This document shows positions 8,078 through 17,241 of a DNA stretch of 64,000 bases, piece by piece. Position 1 is the first letter of the stretch. Each line of letters opens with the position of its first letter. Origin of the DNA: Curtobacterium herbarum (lineage in GTDB: Bacteria; Actinomycetota; Actinomycetes; Actinomycetales; Microbacteriaceae); contig NZ_JAFBBT010000001.1 in NCBI RefSeq assembly GCF_016907335.1, positions 1 through 64,000 on the forward strand, written 5' to 3'. The notes below the pieces were generated by a model. It saw only the letters and a program-made list of their open reading frames with translations, did not search any database and was not told the origin of the DNA. The position numbers and the translations under genes were made by a program.

Positions 8078-9726
8078 TGCCCGCCCGCGGAGGGAACTGG
8101 GCCCTGCTCGACCAGTCGTCCGACCCGATCGTGGCCGACGTCCCCGTGGTGCAGGAACTCGTCACGTACTACAAGACCATCGCCGAGGAGATCACCTCGG
8201 AAGCGGACGTGCTCCGGCGCATCGGGGACGGTGACGACAGCCAGTTCAAGGGGTCGACGGCCGACGCCGTGCGGAAGAAGAGCAAGGAGGTCGCCGCCTC
8301 GCTGACGAAGATGTCCGGACGGTACGACGCCATCCGCGACGCCCTGACCGCGTACCTGCCCGAACTGCAGCACGCCCTCGACGAGAGCGCCGGCGCACTC
8401 CGGGACGCCGAGGAGGCCGACGCCGCCGGCACCCGTGCCGCGTCGATGCCCGACCCGTCGAAGGACCGCGCCCAGGACGCCCCGCCGATGACGACCGAGG
8501 AGCAGGACGCCGTCAGCGCCAAGGGTCGAGCCGCGTCCGCCGCGCAGGGGGACTCCGACGCCGCGAAGGCCCGGCTGCACCGGGCACTCGACGGCATCAC
8601 GACCGCGGGCAAGGCCGCCGCCGCCACGATCCGGGAGTCCTGGCACGACGGCCTGCACGACACCCTCGGCGACAAGATCAAGGCGTTCTTCTCGAAGCTG
8701 CTCAAGATGATCGTCAAGATCTTCACGTACATCGGCATCGCCCTCGCCGCGCTCGCGATCCTGATCCCGGGCGTCGGGGTCCTGGCGATCATGGGTGCGG
8801 TCGCCGCCGGTGTCGGGCTCGTGGCGCAACTCGGGCTCGTCGCGATCGGCGAGGGCAACGTCTTCGACCTGGTGATGGCCGTCGTCGGCGTCGCCACCCT
8901 GGGGATCGGGTCCGGCATCGCGAAGGCCACCTCGGTCGCCGTGAAGAGCGGTCTCAAGGCCGGCAAGGTGTCGATGACCGCCAAGCTCGGCGAGCGTCTG
9001 GCGCCGCTCAAGGACTTCCGGTCGGAGGCGATCGGCAAGATCAACAGCCTGAAGACCCAGATCGGCGGCAAGACCGGAGCCGTCGAGCACGTCGACGGCG
9101 CGATGTCCGGCTTCACGCAGAACGCGCTGCGCGACGTCGGGACGAAGGGTCTCGGCGCGGCGAAGACCATCTCCGACCAGCTCCGGCGGAACCTCGAGCC
9201 CCTGGTCGAGCAGAAGGGTGCGCTGCAGGGCGGGATCAAGTCCGCCGAGGCGCAGATCGTCAAGCAGGAGGGGCTGGTCCGGGGCGCCGACGACCTGATC
9301 GCCGCGAACATGAAGGACGTCGACCGGGCGATCGGGGCGTTCACGAGCAAGTTCCCGGACAACCCGAACTGGTGGAACCTGCGCCAGGTCGGCACCACCG
9401 CGAAGAACGACTGGAGCACCGTCTCGAAACAGTTCGGTTCCGATCTGTTCACGAAGAAGGGCTTCGATGGGTGGGCGGAACGTCTGGCCGGCATCGACGG
9501 CCAGGTGAACCGCTCGAACATCGACAAGTGGCTCGGCGAGAGCGGCTTCGCCGGCGTCGGGTCATCGGCGCCGAAGTGGCACGCGTGGGTCAACGGCGGC
9601 ATGAGTGCGCAGGGCAAGGCGTACTCGATCACCGGTCTCGTCATCAACCCCACCATGATGGGCAACGACCAGCAGCGCCCGTGGACCGAGTCCTACGGCG
9701 AGTTCAAGCACCCGATCACGACCTGA
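8077..9726 (+). CDS. large type VII-associated protein with membrane hairpin, cassette 2
   Basis: 549 residues, starting at MPARGGNWALLDQ. Residues 1-125 match cassette 1 closely, and the membrane region (about 215-285, FTYIGIALAALAILIPGVG) is also shared. After that the two proteins diverge: this one has an inserted helical region (about 300-410), then PNWW, WHAWVNGG and GNDQQRP, the same three landmarks as cassette 1 in otherwise different sequence. A conserved front with a variable back is typical of secreted effector families, but I see no known catalytic motif and no immunity gene; the next gene belongs to the secretion locus. Confidence 0.65.
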   Translation: MPARGGNWALLDQSSDPIVADVPVVQELVTYYKTIAEEITSEADVLRRIGDGDDSQFKGSTADAVRKKSKEVAASLTKMSGRYDAIRDALTAYLPELQHALDESAGALRDAEEADAAGTRAASMPDPSKDRAQDAPPMTTEEQDAVSAKGRAASAAQGDSDAAKARLHRALDGITTAGKAAAATIRESWHDGLHDTLGDKIKAFFSKLLKMIVKIFTYIGIALAALAILIPGVGVLAIMGAVAAGVGLVAQLGLVAIGEGNVFDLVMAVVGVATLGIGSGIAKATSVAVKSGLKAGKVSMTAKLGERLAPLKDFRSEAIGKINSLKTQIGGKTGAVEHVDGAMSGFTQNALRDVGTKGLGAAKTISDQLRRNLEPLVEQKGALQGGIKSAEAQIVKQEGLVRGADDLIAANMKDVDRAIGAFTSKFPDNPNWWNLRQVGTTAKNDWSTVSKQFGSDLFTKKGFDGWAERLAGIDGQVNRSNIDKWLGESGFAGVGSSAPKWHAWVNGGMSAQGKAYSITGLVINPTMMGNDQQRPWTESYGEFKHPITT

Positions 9727-9737
9727 GAGCACATCCC

Positions 9738-10343
9738 ATGAGCGCTGTACCCGTCCTCACCTCGACGATCGACGTCGACGCCCCGGAGTGGCTGGTGGTC
9801 CCCGGCGCCGACGAGCTGACCCCCGCCTGGCGAGCCGACGTGCTGGCCCTGTTCGACGCGGTCGCGGACATCGACCGGGAGGCGCAGGGTCCCGACCGCC
9901 TGTTCGCCGACGGTCCGTCGGTGGACCCGGAACACGCCGTCGACACCCTGCTGGAGTTCCGCGCCTCGCTCGACGACGACGATCGCCTGGTCGCGGCCCT
10001 GACCGTGCCGAACCGGTGGCCGCTGCCGGTGATCGTCTCGGTCGGGGTGGCGGACGAGTCCGGCCCGGACCTGCTCGAGCTGGCCGGGGCGACCGGCGGC
10101 GCCCCGTCGGATCCCCCGGCGGTCGACGAACTGCCCGAGGACGTCGGCGGTGAGGGTCCGGTCGTGACCCGCTTCGACGTGGACGACGAGGGCGTGATCT
10201 GGGCGACGGTCTGCGCGGTCCGACGGCAGGACGGCGTGGACACCCGGGTGCTGTGGCGGACGCGTGAGCTCGACGTCGTGCCGGTGTTCGCCCCCGAGGT
10301 CGTCGCCCTGGTCGGCCGCGTCCGCAACGAGGTGTCCGCATGA
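9738..10343 (+). CDS. unrecognised acidic protein of type VII-like locus
   Basis: 201 residues, acidic, without signal peptide or membrane helix. It begins MSAVPVLTSTIDVDAPEWLVVP. A mostly beta-type pattern is visible (PLPVIVSVGVAD, GVIWATVCAVRRQDG). Its stop overlaps the ATG of the next gene by four bases (ATGA at 10340), and three overlaps link it to the ATPase gene, so it is probably a cytosolic component or chaperone of the same system. I do not recognise the family. Confidence 0.6.
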   Translation: MSAVPVLTSTIDVDAPEWLVVPGADELTPAWRADVLALFDAVADIDREAQGPDRLFADGPSVDPEHAVDTLLEFRASLDDDDRLVAALTVPNRWPLPVIVSVGVADESGPDLLELAGATGGAPSDPPAVDELPEDVGGEGPVVTRFDVDDEGVIWATVCAVRRQDGVDTRVLWRTRELDVVPVFAPEVVALVGRVRNEVSA

Positions 10344-11083
10344 CCGCCCCGATCTCGTCGTTCCTGATGGTCGTCCCGCCCGGGTGGGCCCGCCTGCCCG
10401 CCCGCGAGGAGGACCGGCAGGTCCTCGCCGCGACGGTGCGCGAGGTGATCGCCCGCGCGCTGCCGGACACCCTGCCGCGCGACCGTGCCGAGCCGCTCCG
10501 CCAGGAGATGCAGAAGCGCCTGATGTCGACCGTCGTCGAGGCGGGCGACAACGGCGCCACCGCCGTGTACCTGCCCGTGCAGCCCGTCGACGGGTTCACG
10601 CCGCCGGTGTCGATCATCGAGAGCGAGGTCGACGACGAATCCGACCAGGCGCCGGAGGAGGTCATCGCCGAGCTGTTGGCCGACGCCCTGCCGGACCGGC
10701 ACGACCAGCAGGACCCGGGCCTCCGCCAGGTCGACGGGGGCATCGCGGCCCGCACCGAGACGCAGCTCCGTCGCGCCGTGCCGGACGAGGTCGCGGGCGA
10801 GCTGCCCGCCGTCGACGACCGCCAGGTGGTCTACACGATCCCGGTGCCGCACCGGCCGGGCCGCTGGGTGGTGATGTCGTTCTCGGCGATCAGCGCCCCG
10901 GCGGACCAGGACGCGACCGAGCCCGGCGCCGGAACCCGGGACATCGGCACCGACGAGCGGATCACCGACGCCCTCGTGATGCTGTTCGACGCGATGATGA
11001 CCACGTTCCGCTGGACCGACGTCCCCGACGCCGAGCCGACCCCGCTCGAGCTCCGTCTGGCCGAGATCGGCGGCACGGCGTGA
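10340..11083 (+). CDS. unrecognised cytosolic protein of type VII-like locus
   Basis: 247 residues, with no signal peptide or membrane segment. It begins MTAPISSFLMVVPPGWARLP. The C-terminal part has a strand-helix pattern VVYTIPVPHRPGRWVVMSFSA followed by ITDALVMLFDAMMTTFRW. This organisation resembles accessory proteins encoded in actinobacterial type VII loci, but no family is certain. It is translationally coupled on both sides (ATGA at 10340, GTGA at 11080). Confidence 0.6.
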   Translation: MTAPISSFLMVVPPGWARLPAREEDRQVLAATVREVIARALPDTLPRDRAEPLRQEMQKRLMSTVVEAGDNGATAVYLPVQPVDGFTPPVSIIESEVDDESDQAPEEVIAELLADALPDRHDQQDPGLRQVDGGIAARTETQLRRAVPDEVAGELPAVDDRQVVYTIPVPHRPGRWVVMSFSAISAPADQDATEPGAGTRDIGTDERITDALVMLFDAMMTTFRWTDVPDAEPTPLELRLAEIGGTA

Positions 11084-12018
11084 CCTGGGACTTCCTGCAC
11101 CCGGCGTCCCACCTGGTGCTCACCTGCGCGGCCCTGCTGTTCGCCGCGACCCTGGCGTTCGTGGTGCCGGTGATCGTCGCGCTCCGCCGCCGGACCGCGA
11201 CCGACGCCATCGCGTGGGCCGACCGGGTCCGCCGTGACGACGCCACCGCGTGGGCGCTCGACCGCGTGCTCCGGAGCGTCGAGGCCTCGTGCCGGACGGC
11301 CGGCGTCGTGTTCCCCGGCTTCGTCCGGGCGTCGATCGGCTCCACCGTGCGGCTCGACCTGACCGCCCCCACCGTCGCGCCGCCGGAGCCGTGGACCGCG
11401 ACCCCGGACGGCCACTCGTGGTCGGCGCCGATGCAGGCGCTGCAGGCGGTCGCGCTGACCGAGGACGCCTCGGTCGGGTTCGCGACGGTCGTCGGCCTCG
11501 GCACCGACCCGGACGGCAGTGTCCTGGTCGACCTGGCCGCGGTCGGCGGGATCGTCGCCCTGGTCGGGGACCGTTCCGCCCGCACCGCCGTCGCCCGCCG
11601 GGTCGTCGACCAGGTCCGCACCGACCCGTGGTCGCGGACGACGCCGGTCCTCACGGTCGGTGTCCGCGGCGACGAGTTCGGGACCGTGGCGTCCGTGTCG
11701 GTGGCCGAGGCGGTGGCGACCGTCTCGGCGGACGCGACCCCGGGCCTCCTGGTCGTCCAGAGCCTGCCGGGCGGTGCGGACGGCCGCGAGCTGGTGCGCC
11801 TGCTCGAGCGGCCGAGCGGCCGCTGGGCCGTCATCGCGCTGCAGCCGAGCCCGCTCGCGCGCTGGACGCTGGAGTGCCGTCGTGACGGCACCTCGACCTC
11901 GGCGGAGCTCGGGTCGGTCCGGTGGATGGACCTGGGGCTGTCCGAGCCGCTCGTCGACGAGGCCGCTCCGACCGCAGCGCCGACCGAGACCGCTCCGGCG
12001 CAGACGGCCGGCGCCTGA
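11080..12018 (+). CDS. single-pass membrane protein of type VII-like locus
   Basis: 312 residues from GTG at 11080. One N-terminal transmembrane helix lies at about residues 10-32 (LVLTCAALLFAATLAFVVPVIVAL), followed by a basic stretch and a soluble domain of about 270 residues with alternating strands and helices, ending in a Pro/Thr/Ala tail. The architecture is reminiscent of EccE-like or EssA/EssB-like membrane components, but I see no diagnostic motif. The stop overlaps the ATG of the ATPase gene (TGATG at 12016-12020). Confidence 0.6.
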   Translation: MTWDFLHPASHLVLTCAALLFAATLAFVVPVIVALRRRTATDAIAWADRVRRDDATAWALDRVLRSVEASCRTAGVVFPGFVRASIGSTVRLDLTAPTVAPPEPWTATPDGHSWSAPMQALQAVALTEDASVGFATVVGLGTDPDGSVLVDLAAVGGIVALVGDRSARTAVARRVVDQVRTDPWSRTTPVLTVGVRGDEFGTVASVSVAEAVATVSADATPGLLVVQSLPGGADGRELVRLLERPSGRWAVIALQPSPLARWTLECRRDGTSTSAELGSVRWMDLGLSEPLVDEAAPTAAPTETAPAQTAGA

Positions 12019-15000
12019 TGCAGGTCGTCGTCACCGTCGTCGACGACGTCACGGGCGTGCGCTCGGACGTCCTCATCGACGCACCCGGATCCGCCACCAT
12101 GCGCTCCGTCGTCGACGCGCTTGCGCGTCGGACCGGTGGAACACCCCTGCCCGCCGAGGCCGGCGACGCCGACGTGCGCTTCGCCGACAGCGGCCTGGTC
12201 GACGGTGCCGTCCTGCACATCGGTGCCGACGCCGACACCGGTGCCGGCCCGGGGCTGGTCGACCTGCTCGTCGCCGGCGGCGTCGGCGCGGGCCGCTGCG
12301 TCCGCGTCGGCGTCGGGACCGTGCGCCTGGCGTTCACCCCGGACAGCGACACGCTCACCGGATCCGAGACGGCGGGGCTGCCCGGCCTGGAGGCACGGAT
12401 CGCCTTCGACGGGACCGTCACCGTCCGCCTCGCCCCGGCGTTCGTGCCCGAGTCGTCACCCGAACCGGCGGTCGTCGGGGACGCTCCGGAGGGTGCCGGC
12501 ACGCCCGGTGACCCCGGTGCGGTGACGCCCGGTGCCGTACCGTTCGCTGCCGTGCCGCCGGGGGCCGTTCCGCCCGCTGGCTTGGCCCCGGCCGCCCTCG
12601 GGTCCCTGCCGCCGGGTGCGCTGCTGCCCGGCGCGCTCGATCCCGCCGCCGGCCACCCCGAAGCCGACCCGTCCGCGCTGCCCGAGGTCACCGTCGACGG
12701 CGAGCGTGTCGGCGACGAGTGGACCGCGTGGGAGCCGGGCGCGGTCCTCCGGGTCGCCGAGACGGCGCTGACCGTCCGCCCGGTCGCCGTCGTCGACCGG
12801 ATGCTGCTGCGTCCGCCGGACTCCGGCCAGCTCGACTTCAACCGGCCGCCCCGCCTGCTGCCGCCCCTGCGCCCGACGTCGTTCCGGATCCCGAAGCCGC
12901 CCGTGCCGCCGCAGCGGTCCGCGCTGCCGTGGATCATGGTGTTCGTGCCGGCGATGTTCGGCATCGTGATGGCGACCGTGTTCCACTCGCCGTTCTACCT
13001 GCTGTTCGCGTTCATGACGCCGATCATGGTGATCGGGCAGACGATCACCGCACGGAAGACCGGCAAGAAGAGCCACCGCAAGGCCCTGGCCGACCACGCC
13101 GACCGGGTGCGGGCGATCGAGGACGCGGTGGCCGGTGCCGTGCTCGCCGAACGGGACCAGCGACGCTCGGACTCGCTCGATGCTGCCGCCTTGCGGATCA
13201 CCGCGACGACCCCGACCCGGCGCCTGTGGGAGCGCCGTCCGACGGACGCCGACCACCTGCACGTGCGGGTCGGCATCGGGGACCTGCCCTCCACCGTCAC
13301 CGTGGAGGACGACCGCGACCAGGACCGCCTGGACCAGGAACCGCGCTGGACCCGGGGTGTGCCCGTCACCGTGCCGCTCGCCGAGGTCGGTGTCGTCGGC
13401 ATCGCCGGACCCGGCACCTGGCCCCGCTCGATCGGCCGCTGGCTGCTCGGCCAGCTCGCCGTCACCCAGTCCCCGCGCGAGGTGCAGTTCGTCGTGCTGA
13501 CCGCGCAGTCGGCCGTGCCGGACTGGGCGTGGACCGTCTGGCTCCCCCACGTGCGCCCGACGGACGGGCAGGAGGCGCTGGCGCTCGTCGGGTCGGACGC
13601 CGAGACCATCGGTCGCCGCCTGGCCGAGCTGACGCAGATCCTGGCCGAGCGCCGGGCCGAACGGCAGAAGAACGTCAACAGCCGGCGTCGGTTCTCGCCC
13701 GAGATCGTCGTCGTGCTCGACGGTGCACGCCGGCTCCGTGCGATGCCCGGCGTCGTCGGACTGCTCCGTGACGGCCCGGCCCTGGGCATCCGGCTCATCT
13801 GCATCGACGAAGAGGAGTGGCAGCTGCCGGAGGAGTGCGTCGCCACCGTGCTGCACCGCTCGCCGACGCAGCTCGTCCTCCGCCGCCAGATGTCCGCGCC
13901 GGTCGACCTCGTGCTGGCCGACCGCATCGAGGACGACTGGTTCGACGAGGTCGCCCGCGCACTCTCCCCGCTCCGTGACACCTCCGGCTCGGACGGGGAC
14001 GGCCTGGTGCCGGACAGTGCGCGGCTGCTCGACGTGCTCGACTTGCCGCAGCCGAGCGGGTCCGTGATGGCCTCGCGCTGGCGGTCCGGCTCCCCCACCA
14101 CCTCGGCGGTCGTCGGCGTCGGCATCGACGGGCCGTTCGCGCTCGACCTGGTGCGGGACGGTCCGCACGGGCTCGTGGCCGGCACCACCGGCTCGGGCAA
14201 GTCCGAGTTCCTGCAGACCCTGGTGGCCTCGCTCGCGGCGGCGAACCGTCCGGACCGGATGACGTTCGTGCTCGTCGACTACAAGGGCGGTGCGGCCTTC
14301 AGTGTCGCGTCGGACCTGCCGCACACCGTCGGCCTGGTCACGGACCTGGACCAGCACCTGGTCGAGCGGGCCTTGCGCTCCCTGCGCGCCGAGCTCACCC
14401 GGCGCGAGCACATCCTGGCCGCGTCCGGGGCGAAGGACATCGAGGACCACGAGGCACACCTCGCCCGCGGTGGCTCGGGCGAGCAGATGCCCCGACTGGT
14501 CCTGGTGATCGACGAGTTCGCGGCGATGGTCACCGAGCTGCCGGACTTCGTCGCCGGGCTGATCGGCATCGCCCAGCGTGGTCGGTCCCTCGGCGTGCAC
14601 CTGATCCTGGCCACCCAGCGCCCCGGCGGTGTGGTCGGTCCGGACATCCGCGCGAACACGAACCTGCGCGTCGCCCTCCGCATGACGGACGGCGGCGAGA
14701 GCACCGACGTCATCGACGTGGCCGATGCGGCACGTATCCCGAAGAGCGTGCCCGGACGGGCATACGCCCGCCTGGGGCACTCCTCGGTCGTGCCGTTCCA
14801 GTCGGCCCGCGTCGGTGGACGATGGGCCGGCGAGGAGGACACGAGCGCCGTCCTGCCGTTCGTCCGGGTCCTGGAGTGGCGGGACTTCGCGATGTCGCCG
14901 CCCGAGCGTCCGTCGAAGTCCGGTCCGGGCTCGGCAGCGACCGACCTGTCCGTCCTGGTCGGCGCGATGCGGGACGCCCGTGAGCAGATGGGCATCGGTC

Positions 15001-16799
15001 CGCTGCACTCGCCGTGGCTGCCGCCCCTGCCCGAGCTGCTCCCCCTGGCCACGGTGGCCTCGGCGACGGTCGGAGGCTCGTCGTCCGGCCCGGATGCCGA
15101 TGCTGCCGTCGGTGAAACCCCCGACGGAGGTTCGGGACTCACCTTCACCTGGGGCATGGAGGACCTGCCCGACACCCAGCAGCAGCGTGCCGCGACCGTC
15201 GACCTCGAGCGCTTCGGCCACCTCTACGTCGTCGGCGCCCCGGGCTCCGGCCGGTCCCAGGCGCTCCGCACCCTCGCCGCCTCCGCGGCCGGGTCGATCG
15301 CCTCCAGCGACCTGCACCTCTACGTCGTCGACTGCGGGAACGGCGCCCTGGCGTCGTTGCAGTCCCTGCCCCACTGCGGGGCCGTCGCCCAGCGCACCCA
15401 GGTGGAGCGTGCCTCCCGGCTGATCGAACGCCTGACCCGTGAGATGGCGCGACGCCACGACGTGATCGCGGCGGCGGGGGCCGCGAACATCACCGAACAG
15501 CGGCTGCTCGCCGCCGAGGCGGACCGCCTGCCGCACGTGCTGGTCCTGGTGGACCGGTGGGAGAACTTCACCACCACGCTCGGCGAGTTCGACGGCGGGT
15601 CCCTGACCGAGGCGATCCAGTCGTTGCTGCGCGACGGCACCGGCGCGGGCATCCACGTCGTCATCTCCGGCGACCGCACGCTGCTGACGTCGCGGATGTC
15701 GACGCTGACCGACGACAAGATCGTGATGCGCCTGACCGACCGGCTCGACTACTCGCTCGGCGGGATCAACCACCGGCAGCTGCCGGCGACCATCCCGCCC
15801 GGGCGCGGCTTCCGTGCGGACAGCGGGATCGAGCTGCAGTTCGCGACCCTGGGTGAGGACGTGTCAGGCCAGGGGCAGACCGCGGCCGTCCAGGCCCTCG
15901 CACGGCGGGTCCGGGCCGACGAGGAGACCCTCGGACTCCCCCGCATCCGGCCGTTCCGCGTCGACGCGCTGCCGAAGGACCTGGACCTCGACGGCGCGCT
16001 CGCGCTCGACGGCGCGCCCGCGCCGGCACCGATGGTCGCGGTCACCGGCATCGGGGGCGACGACATGTCGCTGCAGACCGTGGACCTGCGGGAGGGCGGC
16101 GGCACCTTCATCGTCGCCGGACCCTCGCGTGCCGGCCGCTCGACGATGGTCGCCGCGATGGCGCGCTCGCTGCTGGCCGGCGGGACGCCGATCGTGGTGT
16201 TCGCCCCGCGGCCGGGAGCCGTGCGTGACCTGGCCGGCCTGCCCGGCGTCCTGGCGACCGTCTCCGGGGAGGACGTCGCCCCCTCCGACGTCGAGGACCT
16301 GCTCGGCCGGCCCGGGGTCGTCCTCGTCGTCGACGACGGTGAGCTGCTCATCGACTGCTCCGCGAAGGCCGAGCTCCGCACCTTCGTACGGGGGCTCGCC
16401 GACAACGGGCAGGGGCTGGTGCTCGGCGGCAACACGACCGGGCTGGCCGCCGGGTTCGGCGGGTGGCAGGTGGACGCGAAGAAGAACCGTCGCGGTGCGC
16501 TGCTGTCGCCGCAGGACACCCTCGCCGGCGACCTGGTGGGCGTGCGGATCTCGCGGTCGTCGATCTCGTCGCGGGTCCAGCCCGGGACGGCGCTCGTGCA
16601 CCTGGGGACGGGCATCGCCTCGACCGTGCAGGTGCCGATGGTCACGGCGGCGACCCGGACCGGGTCGACGGCTGTGCCGTCGGCTGCTGTGCCGTCCGCC
16701 GCGGCGTCTTCCGCTGCCGTGTCTTCTGCTCCCGTGTCTTCTGCGGATGACGGCGTGTCGACGGGTGTGGAGGACGTCCTGGAGGCGCGGGCCGGCTGA
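12018..16799 (+). CDS. EssC/EccC-type FtsK/SpoIIIE ATPase of type VII secretion
   Basis: 1593 residues. The N-terminal beta-rich domain (1-120) resembles the FHA-like domains of Firmicute EssC. Then come an Ala/Pro/Gly-rich repeat (about 155-220), a second short FHA-like segment, and two transmembrane helices (about 303-345). Three FtsK-type ATPase domains follow. Domain 1 has a canonical P-loop GTTGSGKS (722-729) and LVLVIDEF (827-834). Domain 2 has GAPGSGRS (1073-1080) and LVDRWE; domain 3 has GPSRAGRS (1368-1375). Domains 2 and 3 have Arg in place of the catalytic Lys, so only domain 1 looks competent. The C-terminus is an Ala/Ser/Val/Pro repeat. It is the motor of the locus. Confidence 0.9.
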   Translation: MQVVVTVVDDVTGVRSDVLIDAPGSATMRSVVDALARRTGGTPLPAEAGDADVRFADSGLVDGAVLHIGADADTGAGPGLVDLLVAGGVGAGRCVRVGVGTVRLAFTPDSDTLTGSETAGLPGLEARIAFDGTVTVRLAPAFVPESSPEPAVVGDAPEGAGTPGDPGAVTPGAVPFAAVPPGAVPPAGLAPAALGSLPPGALLPGALDPAAGHPEADPSALPEVTVDGERVGDEWTAWEPGAVLRVAETALTVRPVAVVDRMLLRPPDSGQLDFNRPPRLLPPLRPTSFRIPKPPVPPQRSALPWIMVFVPAMFGIVMATVFHSPFYLLFAFMTPIMVIGQTITARKTGKKSHRKALADHADRVRAIEDAVAGAVLAERDQRRSDSLDAAALRITATTPTRRLWERRPTDADHLHVRVGIGDLPSTVTVEDDRDQDRLDQEPRWTRGVPVTVPLAEVGVVGIAGPGTWPRSIGRWLLGQLAVTQSPREVQFVVLTAQSAVPDWAWTVWLPHVRPTDGQEALALVGSDAETIGRRLAELTQILAERRAERQKNVNSRRRFSPEIVVVLDGARRLRAMPGVVGLLRDGPALGIRLICIDEEEWQLPEECVATVLHRSPTQLVLRRQMSAPVDLVLADRIEDDWFDEVARALSPLRDTSGSDGDGLVPDSARLLDVLDLPQPSGSVMASRWRSGSPTTSAVVGVGIDGPFALDLVRDGPHGLVAGTTGSGKSEFLQTLVASLAAANRPDRMTFVLVDYKGGAAFSVASDLPHTVGLVTDLDQHLVERALRSLRAELTRREHILAASGAKDIEDHEAHLARGGSGEQMPRLVLVIDEFAAMVTELPDFVAGLIGIAQRGRSLGVHLILATQRPGGVVGPDIRANTNLRVALRMTDGGESTDVIDVADAARIPKSVPGRAYARLGHSSVVPFQSARVGGRWAGEEDTSAVLPFVRVLEWRDFAMSPPERPSKSGPGSAATDLSVLVGAMRDAREQMGIGPLHSPWLPPLPELLPLATVASATVGGSSSGPDADAAVGETPDGGSGLTFTWGMEDLPDTQQQRAATVDLERFGHLYVVGAPGSGRSQALRTLAASAAGSIASSDLHLYVVDCGNGALASLQSLPHCGAVAQRTQVERASRLIERLTREMARRHDVIAAAGAANITEQRLLAAEADRLPHVLVLVDRWENFTTTLGEFDGGSLTEAIQSLLRDGTGAGIHVVISGDRTLLTSRMSTLTDDKIVMRLTDRLDYSLGGINHRQLPATIPPGRGFRADSGIELQFATLGEDVSGQGQTAAVQALARRVRADEETLGLPRIRPFRVDALPKDLDLDGALALDGAPAPAPMVAVTGIGGDDMSLQTVDLREGGGTFIVAGPSRAGRSTMVAAMARSLLAGGTPIVVFAPRPGAVRDLAGLPGVLATVSGEDVAPSDVEDLLGRPGVVLVVDDGELLIDCSAKAELRTFVRGLADNGQGLVLGGNTTGLAAGFGGWQVDAKKNRRGALLSPQDTLAGDLVGVRISRSSISSRVQPGTALVHLGTGIASTVQVPMVTAATRTGSTAVPSAAVPSAAASSAAVSSAPVSSADDGVSTGVEDVLEARAG

Positions 16800-16960
16800 G
16801 CAGGTCCGGCACCCGAAACACGGTTGGCCGGTTACCCACGGCCCCGCTCTGCCCACCTGGGAGCCAGCCGAGTGGAACGGGACGCCGAGGGTGTTTGTCA
16901 AGTCGCTTCTGCACAGTGGGGGCCTCGAACGGGAACCTTCGACTCCCAGTTGAAGCCGAG

Positions 16961-17102
16961 TTCTCCACACATGGTGTGGAACAGGAAAGCCCTGGTCAAA
17001 AGTCGAAAGTGTGTTCCCCAGGGGAGTTGTCCACAGCTGAGTGCACAACCCTCCACACAAGACCTCGGCGTGTTCCACGGTCTCTCCACAGAGTTGTCCA
17101 CA
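16961..17102. promoter_or_regulatory. cluster of DnaA-box-like sites upstream of dnaB
   Basis: TTGTCCACA occurs twice on the + strand (17027-17035 and 17094-17102). Near-matches are TTCTCCACA (16961-16969), CTCCACACA (about 17051) and TCTCCACA (17083-17090). A perfect inverted repeat TCCACAC-ATG-GTGTGGA sits at 16964-16980. The actinobacterial DnaA box is TTGTCCACA-like. The rest of 16800-17241 holds no gene; GAGGAG at 17231 is the dnaB ribosome site. Confidence 0.65.
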
Positions 17103-17241
17103 GGGCCGTTTGCTGGGGATAACTCCGTACCCGTAGCTTGAGCCAGCGACTCGGGGATGTCGGTCGCCCGGGGTAGAACTGCTCGGTGGGGAGCGGTTCA
17201 CTGAGCCGTCCGCCAGCACCGCCAAACACTGAGGAGCACGT

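Noticed and set aside
12456-15773. A 1105-codon open frame on the minus strand opposite the EssC-like ATPase
   Set aside because: In GC-rich DNA the antisense of a real gene often lacks stops. The translation is rich in Arg, Gly, Asp and His without domain motifs, and the plus frame has ATPase motifs throughout.
16961-17102. Chromosomal origin (oriC)
   Set aside because: DnaA-box-like sites are present, but dnaA and dnaN are not next to it and there is no clear AT-rich unwinding region; more likely a regulatory or titration cluster.
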